Part shown: positions 58,541 to 64,000 of the stretch, in pieces
Layout of the letters: every line of letters starts with the position of its first letter
Position numbering within the stretch: position 1 is the stretch's first letter
Assembly (NCBI GenBank): GCA_001600415.1
Contig: BCJX01000022.1
Location: forward strand, 117,900 to 181,899
From: Pascua guehoae
Lineage: Eukaryota > Basidiomycota > Tremellomycetes > Trichosporonales > Trichosporonaceae
Reading direction: 5' to 3'
Length of the DNA stretch: 64,000 nucleotides
Position numbers and translations under genes: made by a program
The notes under the pieces: model-generated
The model's input: only the letters and a program-made list of their open reading frames with translations
Told to the model about the DNA's origin: nothing
Databases searched by the model: none

Positions 58541-60718
58541 CTAGGCTGCAGACACGCCGTAGGCAGTATTGCCAAGGCTGGCACGACGGTGGCTGACGGC
58601 GACAAGAGGCTCGAGGTAGGCGTCCTTTTGGCGGAGGATGTAGCGCTTGAACCACCAGGGGAGGACCTGCTTGACCTGGTAGCTCGAGAAGGTCTTGGTT
58701 GGGATGCTGAAGACCTGGTCGAGTTCTTCGAGCGAGAGCTGCTTGGTCTCGGGGACCCAGAGGTAGATCCACACAAAGGCCAGCGCGTTCATGGCGGCGT
58801 AGAAGCCGAACGCACCCGTGGGGGTGAAGGCACGGAGGAGACGGGGGAAGGAGAAGGCAAGCACGGCCGCCCAGAAGTTGTTCCACGAGACGGCGAGCGC
58901 CATACCCTGCTCACGCTGGGGAAGAGGGAAGACCTCGGCAGAGTACATGAAACTGTGGGTGTGAGGAAGACACTTTGTGGAGATATTGTAACACGGGTTA
59001 CTCACGGAACGGGGCCCTCTCCGAGAGAGTAGGCAATAGTAAAGAGGTAAATGAAGAGACCAACGAGACCCGTGCGGAGGGGAGAGTTTTCCTTGTCCTT
59101 TTCAATGTAGAAGCAGAAGCCGGCAACGAGGAGGGTCCAGCACATGTTGGGGAAGGTCGAGAGCAGGAGCGAACGACGACCAAACGTGTCGATGGTGAAG
59201 ACGGCGGGAATCGCAAACACAAAGTTGAGAGCGCCAAAGCCGATTGACGCGTACAGCACCTGTACATCCGAGGCACCGCCCTCCTTGAAGATGGTCGACG
59301 AGTAGAAGGCCATAACTGTGTGTTAGTATTGTCTTGTGCTGCGTCGTGGCACTCGATCATGTGTTTTCCTATTCGACTCACTGTTAATACCACACATCTG
59401 CTGGCCAATCATGACAACGCCGGCCGCCAGGGTGGCACGGCGACAACGCGGGATGGTGAAGAGCTCGATGAGACGGGTAAAGTAGGTGCGGCCCTGGATG
59501 ATCTGCGTCGAGTTAGCAAATGTTGGCGGGGTATTCCACGCACCTTTTGCTCCTCGGCGTACTGGACATAGGCGTAGAAGAGGTCACGTGCGGCCTGGAG
59601 CTCTGTCTTGCGAAGCTTCTTCTGTGCTGCCCAGGCGGCCGTCATGCGACCCTTCTTCATCAACCAACGAGGCGATTCGGGGCAGAAGAGCACACCGATC
59701 GTGAGAGGAACAGCGGGAATAAAGCACGAGCCGAGCTGGAGACGCCAAGTAATTGCGCCAGCATCTTTGACGACGGCGTTGGCGCAGAAACCGATGAAGA
59801 TGCCGAATGCAGTCCAGAGCTGCCAACCCATAGTGAGGGCACCGCGGATGGGTGTGGGAGATAGCTCGGCACAGTACATCGGGACAGTGGCAGCCTTGGC
59901 ACCGACTCCGACTCCCATGACAAAGCGGACAGCCATCAGAGCCTCCCACGACTGGGTGAAGCCGGATGCAATCGGGGTGGCAATCAGAATAAGACCAGTG
60001 ACGAAGATTTCACCGCGACGACCGAGCCAGTGGTTGAGAGGGTCAGAAACTGGGTGGTGTAAGCACGAGAATGGACGACAAAAATAAAGGGGTGCGTGCA
60101 CGCCTAGTACTCACTCCAGCAACCGACGAACGCAGCAGAAATGTAGACCGAAGAGTTGACGAGACCGACAAGCCACTCGTCACGGCCGCCATCTTCCGTG
60201 TACTCCTTGCCGATTCCGAACTCGAGGGGGAACGACAGGTTTGCACCGTTTGAACCTGTCTGGTCCCAGCCTTGGGTTGCAGCACCAAGAGCGCAGATAA
60301 TGACTGTCGGGGGTTAGACTGTGCAAACGCAGTACGGTACATTGCTCAACTTACCTGCGTAGATGAGCATGCCGTTGAGGGACCACTTGTGGTCGCGCTC
60401 GTATGCGAGCGAGTCCTTTTCCTCTGGCGAAAGGTCTTCGATATAGTCAAAGTCGCGGGGGCGCTGGGCGACAAGGGCACCCTTGCGGAAGACCTCGCGG
60501 TCTTCCTGGTAGCCAAACTGGTCGACAAACTCGTCAGCGAGTTGGAGAACCTGGTCCTTGCTCATTCCCGCGAGCGGGTTCATCACATCCTCAGGCTCGA
60601 CAGCGGTCGACATGCGACGCGACTGCCGGCTGTACGTCTGGGCGAGCTTGTTGTCGGACTCATTGTGGTACTGCTCGGACTTGAAGTCCTTGATGTCCTT
60701 GTCGGAGGAGTCGGACAT
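58541..60718 (-). CDS. MFS sugar transporter 2 (paralogue of transporter 1)
   Basis: Six exons: 60718-60355, 60303-60115, 60049-59544, 59502-59382, 59315-59006 and 58952-58541, giving 633 aa. A cytosolic N-terminus of about 116 residues, rich in Asp/Lys/Ser, leads into twelve membrane segments. Signatures: [47 protein letters not shown] and [15 protein letters not shown]. The protein shares with transporter 1 the N-terminal NPL, (A)ALVA, DHKW and [10 protein letters not shown] landmarks, but intron positions are displaced by a few codons. The substrate is unknown. The start at 60718 is preferred over an in-frame start at 60796 because the TATA box at 60833-60840 would sit only 40 bp from the latter. 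Confidence 0.92.
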
Positions 60719-60832
60719 CGTGTCGTTTGCTGATGTGGCGGTGGTCGTGTGGCAGCGATTAGTAGTCAAGAAGGGGTCCGGTGCCGGATTGATCAAATGC
60801 CAAGAAGTGGGGGCTTGAGAATGTTGCCGTGG

Positions 60833-60840
60833 TTATATAT
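60833..60840 (-). promoter_or_regulatory. TATA box of sugar transporter 2
   Basis: ATATATAA on the minus strand, about 115 bp upstream of the ATG at 60718. Confidence 0.55.
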
Positions 60841-63110
60841 GACATGTAGCAGGCCGGTTGCCAAGGACCCCCAACCCGCAACCAGGTGCTGCGCACGCCA
60901 GAAGAGACCATAGCCAGGCACTACCAGAGGGAGGGCGTGAGACGGTCTGCGGTAGTGTGAGGCGGCGCGAGACAACATCACGCGGGGTCAGTTGGCATAG
61001 GTTGGGTTGTGTTTGGGGGGAAGCCAACCTAGAGCCTAGAGTCGACGCATCGGGAATGTGACAAAGTGGTCCGGTAAGGCAGGCAACCGACCAGAGGAAG
61101 ACGAAAGCAAGACAGACACGCATAGTGAGCGAGGATAACGAGCGCCAAGATGCGCGATGGTGAGAGCCATGGGCCGTTGTCGCCATGAAACGTCGGTTTA
61201 CCGGTCTTGGCATCCGTCATGTTGGCTCTGTCGCGCGCCTCCAAAGCCCTCCAACCCGTCTCTCGCCACCACTAGCGCGCCTGTTCCACTTGCCTTCGTG
61301 CCTCGTCACTCTGGCCCAGACAGGCGCACGCCACCTCCGACAGCGGACTGGGGGGGATGTGGGGTGGGGCCATGCACGGAGGTGGAGACGGCGTGCACAG
61401 ACGAAGGGATGAGCAAGAGGACGAGAACAAGCAAATGCCAAGACGGCACAGTGGCTTTTGTTCAGGGTCCAATGCCATGTGCCAAGCATATGGCATGGAC
61501 CCTGAGACCACTGCCGCAGCACCCAACGCTCACCTCCAAGTAGGCGCCGCAAATGGAAAGATAGCAAACTGGGCCCTCCTGTGTGTCATGCAGACGCCAG
61601 GTCGAGACTACCAATTACTAGTCAGAAACCGAGAGCATCCTCTCACTCATTGGTCCATTTTGACATTGGACCCAGTGGCCCGCTGCCGCCGGCACAAGGA
61701 CGAGCACGAGGGTGTGCCCGTTTGGACGAGTGAAGTTCGAAAAAAGACGGGGCTTGGCATGTACTAGCTCAAGCCAAGCGCCGTCCGACCAAAGCTGTTA
61801 TGCCGCTTAAACATATTGGGCACTTGGCATCAGGCTTACCCCATTGCCGCCGGCATCAGGGATCTGCAGTGGTTCATCTCCTCATCCCCATCCCCATCGC
61901 GTCCCATTCTCTTCTTCTCGTCCCCCAGCACACATTGCCAGCACTGCATACCTTCCAGAATGCGGGAATGCGCGCCATGACCAATCCGCGGGCCGATATT
62001 ATAACCTTGCAAGTCACTTGTCCGCCACATTCTGCCAAGACACGGGCAAGTCACTGCCCGTCGGTGGTGGCGTACCTCACAGGGACCTTCCATGGTGCCA
62101 CCGTAAAGGGCGGTGGGGGTAGGGTGGGGCCGCGACTCGGGGCCCATATCGATATCGCCAAGAGGATAATTTTACAATACAATAGACAAATCATAAGCGA
62201 GAGGGATGTGGATATAGCATGTTCTCGGTGCTGTGTTCGGCATCGTCCCGGCCGCCATGCTGAGGTTTCCTCCTCGCGGCAGGGATGTAGGCGTCCCCAA
62301 TGACCCCAACCAATGGTTTTCGTACGTGTTGGCCCCCCAGTAAACAAAATGCGTGTATACGGTTGTGCATCATGCATACTGGACTGAAGTGTGGCAGGCG
62401 GCTACCAAGGGCGACATCATTGGGGAGCCGGCGGCAATGTCCCCACATGCTTGATGATCCATTCATCAATGTCGAATGACGCCGGCGGCAGTGTGCGGAA
62501 CGTAAGCCATGTGCGGAACGTGCGGCATGCGGAACGACGTGCGGCATGCGGGACGTGCGGCATGGGCGGAGGGCTGTGTCCGCTCACATTGTTTCATTGG
62601 GGCGGGACAACACGGAAATGTCAGTGTGTAGAGAATTAATTGATGTATGTGTGCCGGTGTGGGCGGCGCAGGAGTGAGGAGATGGCCACAATCGCCGCTC
62701 TTTCAGCGGGCGTGAGAACTGAGTACATTCATCAAGTGGGCAAGTGGGTGTGACAGAAAACAGTGTATGAACTCCGGGTGTACCGGGTAGACGACATTCG
62801 CCTTGACTGCCAAAGACGGTAATGTGCCCAAATTGACGATCAATCTAGTTGATTCGCAAAAGCATGTGTGCATTCAACTTGTTGATCATATACCCTCCTG
62901 ATCCGCATATCCGCAGGTTATCTCCCCCCTCCAGATGTCATTTCCCGATGTTGGCGTCGAGACGTTTCATCGTGTCCAGGCACGTCACATGACTTTGCGC
63001 GCTGACGCATCGTGTTGCCTTGACACCGCTAACTGCTCGTTGCATCAACTGCATTCTAAGTCAACTGCACACTCTTCCACGACTGCACCCATTACATTCT
63101 ATACCAACAC
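60841..63110. other. Intergenic between transporter 2 and the last gene
   Basis: No gene recognised. The TGCCGCCGGCA motif occurs at about 61687 and 61847 and inverted at about 62433 and 62482. A GTGCGGCATGCGGAAC-type minisatellite lies at about 62490-62562. The final 250 bp become AT-richer and lead into the promoter of the F-box-type gene. Confidence 0.4.
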
Positions 63111-64000
63111 ATGCCTGACCCCCTCGCTCGCCTCGGCACCGACATTTTTCTCATCGTGCTTGATGAGCTCCCGCTTGCCGACATCGTCTCAGTCTCTGCG
63201 GTGTCCGCCTCATGGTCGGCCTTTCTGGACGCTGCAAACGCTTGGCGAAGAGCATTTCTCATGTCGGATGCCGATCCGCTGGAGAAGAGACGATTTAAGG
63301 TTGACGATCACGATGGGCCACACAACAAAGACGGGAGACAAGTAAACTGGCGCAAGTGCTGTGAGCTGTCTCCACGTACGTATACAGGTAAGCGCTGACA
63401 GCAGGCCTCGACCATCTTCGAATCGAAGACGCTTGGGCCCATGGTCGCAGCAAAGAGTACCTCCTTGAAAACGAATTGAAGAAACAGAACGACTACATGA
63501 GCTGCATCATGTCCTTTCCCGAAGAAGATTACTTCCTTGTGAACGGACACCAGCAGCGTTTCCGTATAATCCAGCCCAACGGTATTTTCGACCGCAAGAC
63601 ACGAACGCACCTGTATGATATCAGTCTGGATGTGAACGCTGGCCCCGACAGGACAATTTTCATCGCCGGGCTGGGCGAGGTGCTTCTGAAGGAGTGGCCC
63701 CAGCCCCATATCTGGCTACCTAAACGGGGGCGTGGGAGCGTTACGGCTCCGCCCTCAGTACGTGGGGTGAGGCAGTCCCTTCTCCCAATGGTCAACTGTT
63801 TGGCCTCCGACTACCACCGTTCCAACGCTGTCCATTCATCGCAGTCGACAGCCAGGGCCGCTCCGACTCTGTCGTGTGCGCCCATATTGACTTGGAGACG
63901 GAGGAGATTGTCGTTGAAACCCTTACCGGAGGTCGGCCAATTGAGCGCCATGTCGTCGATTTTCCTGGCAGACTAAGTTACCCCACAGTAAGCTATGTCT
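63111..64000 (+). CDS. F-box-type protein, 3' end outside the window
   Basis: Exon 1 is 63111-63360; a 44-nt intron (GTGAGC to CAG, 63361-63404) gives the join KCCLDHLRIEDAW; exon 2 runs from 63405. Residues about 5-50 (LARLGTDIFLIVLDELPLAD, then VSAVSASWSAFLD) form an F-box, so it is a likely SCF substrate receptor. Downstream, frame is lost around 63685-63760: before it the frame reads IFIAGLGEVLLKEWPQ, after it a different frame reads AVPSPNGQLFGLRLPP and FIAVDSQGRSD, clearly coding. A 65-nt intron with a poor donor (63689-63753) would restore frame; otherwise this is a frameshift. The stop codon lies beyond the window. Confidence 0.7.

Noticed and set aside
63361..63404. Alternative 17-nt or 29-nt introns in the last gene
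   Set aside because: Donors at 63388 and 63376 also keep frame, but introns of 17 or 29 nt are below a workable size; the 44-nt version has a good donor, a CTGAC branch-like site and a better protein join.

Overview
The window looks like nuclear DNA of a basidiomycete yeast, most likely in the Tremellomycetes (Trichosporonales or Cryptococcus side). Coding sequence is GC-rich, and genes are cut by many short GT-AG introns, mostly about 40-100 nt, some down to 10-20 nt exons. A short array of TTAGGGGG-type units, the telomere repeat known from Cryptococcus, is present. One secreted WSC protein ends in a PriA-like Cys-rich domain typical of basidiomycetes. No bacterial-style operons, RBSs or CRISPR arrays are present. 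All gene models were spliced by hand from splice signals, and all exon sums are in frame except the last, partial gene.

Layout. 1.0-2.3 kb (+): secreted AA11-like lytic polysaccharide monooxygenase. 2.3-15.2 kb: gene-poor stretch with a cluster of four small TA-flanked inverted-repeat elements, three diverged copies of a ~355-bp tandem repeat, GC-rich minisatellites, a less GC-rich core (8.4-12.4 kb) and one tRNA-Cys. 15.2-17.6 kb (-): sugar transporter of the long-N-terminus MFS type. 17.6-21.3 kb: non-coding, with a fifth copy of the small inverted-repeat element. 21.3-23.7 kb (-): Sec14/CRAL-TRIO lipid-transfer protein with eight exons, two of them microexons. 25.4-27.5 kb (+): amidase-signature hydrolase. 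29.8 kb: tRNA-Thr. 30.8-34.3 kb (-): single-chain biotin-dependent acyl-CoA carboxylase. 36.1-38.5 kb (+): SNF2-type ATPase. 39.0-40.6 kb (-): F-box-like protein. 42.6-44.6 kb (+): second MFS sugar-porter type. 45.0-45.5 kb (-): intron-containing tRNA-Pro and a decayed duplicate. 46.0-46.4 kb: a ~380-bp inverted-repeat element with the telomere-like array in its centre. 46.8-49.1 kb (+): DUF4246 protein. 50.1-51.3 kb (+): unknown polytopic membrane protein. 53.7-55.3 kb (-): WSC protein. 58.5-60.7 kb (-): second long-N-terminus sugar transporter, a paralogue of the first. 63.1 kb to the edge (+): partial F-box-type gene.

The genes do not form an obvious pathway or cluster. Three sugar transporters, a secreted LPMO, a wall-associated WSC protein and an amidase suit a saprotrophic, polysaccharide-using yeast, but no shared regulation is visible. 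The most unusual signals are structural: the telomere-like array framed by long inverted repeats, and the family of small inverted-repeat elements. The carboxylase fusion, the microexons and the oxygenase-like C-terminal half of the DUF4246 protein are the most interesting protein-level observations.
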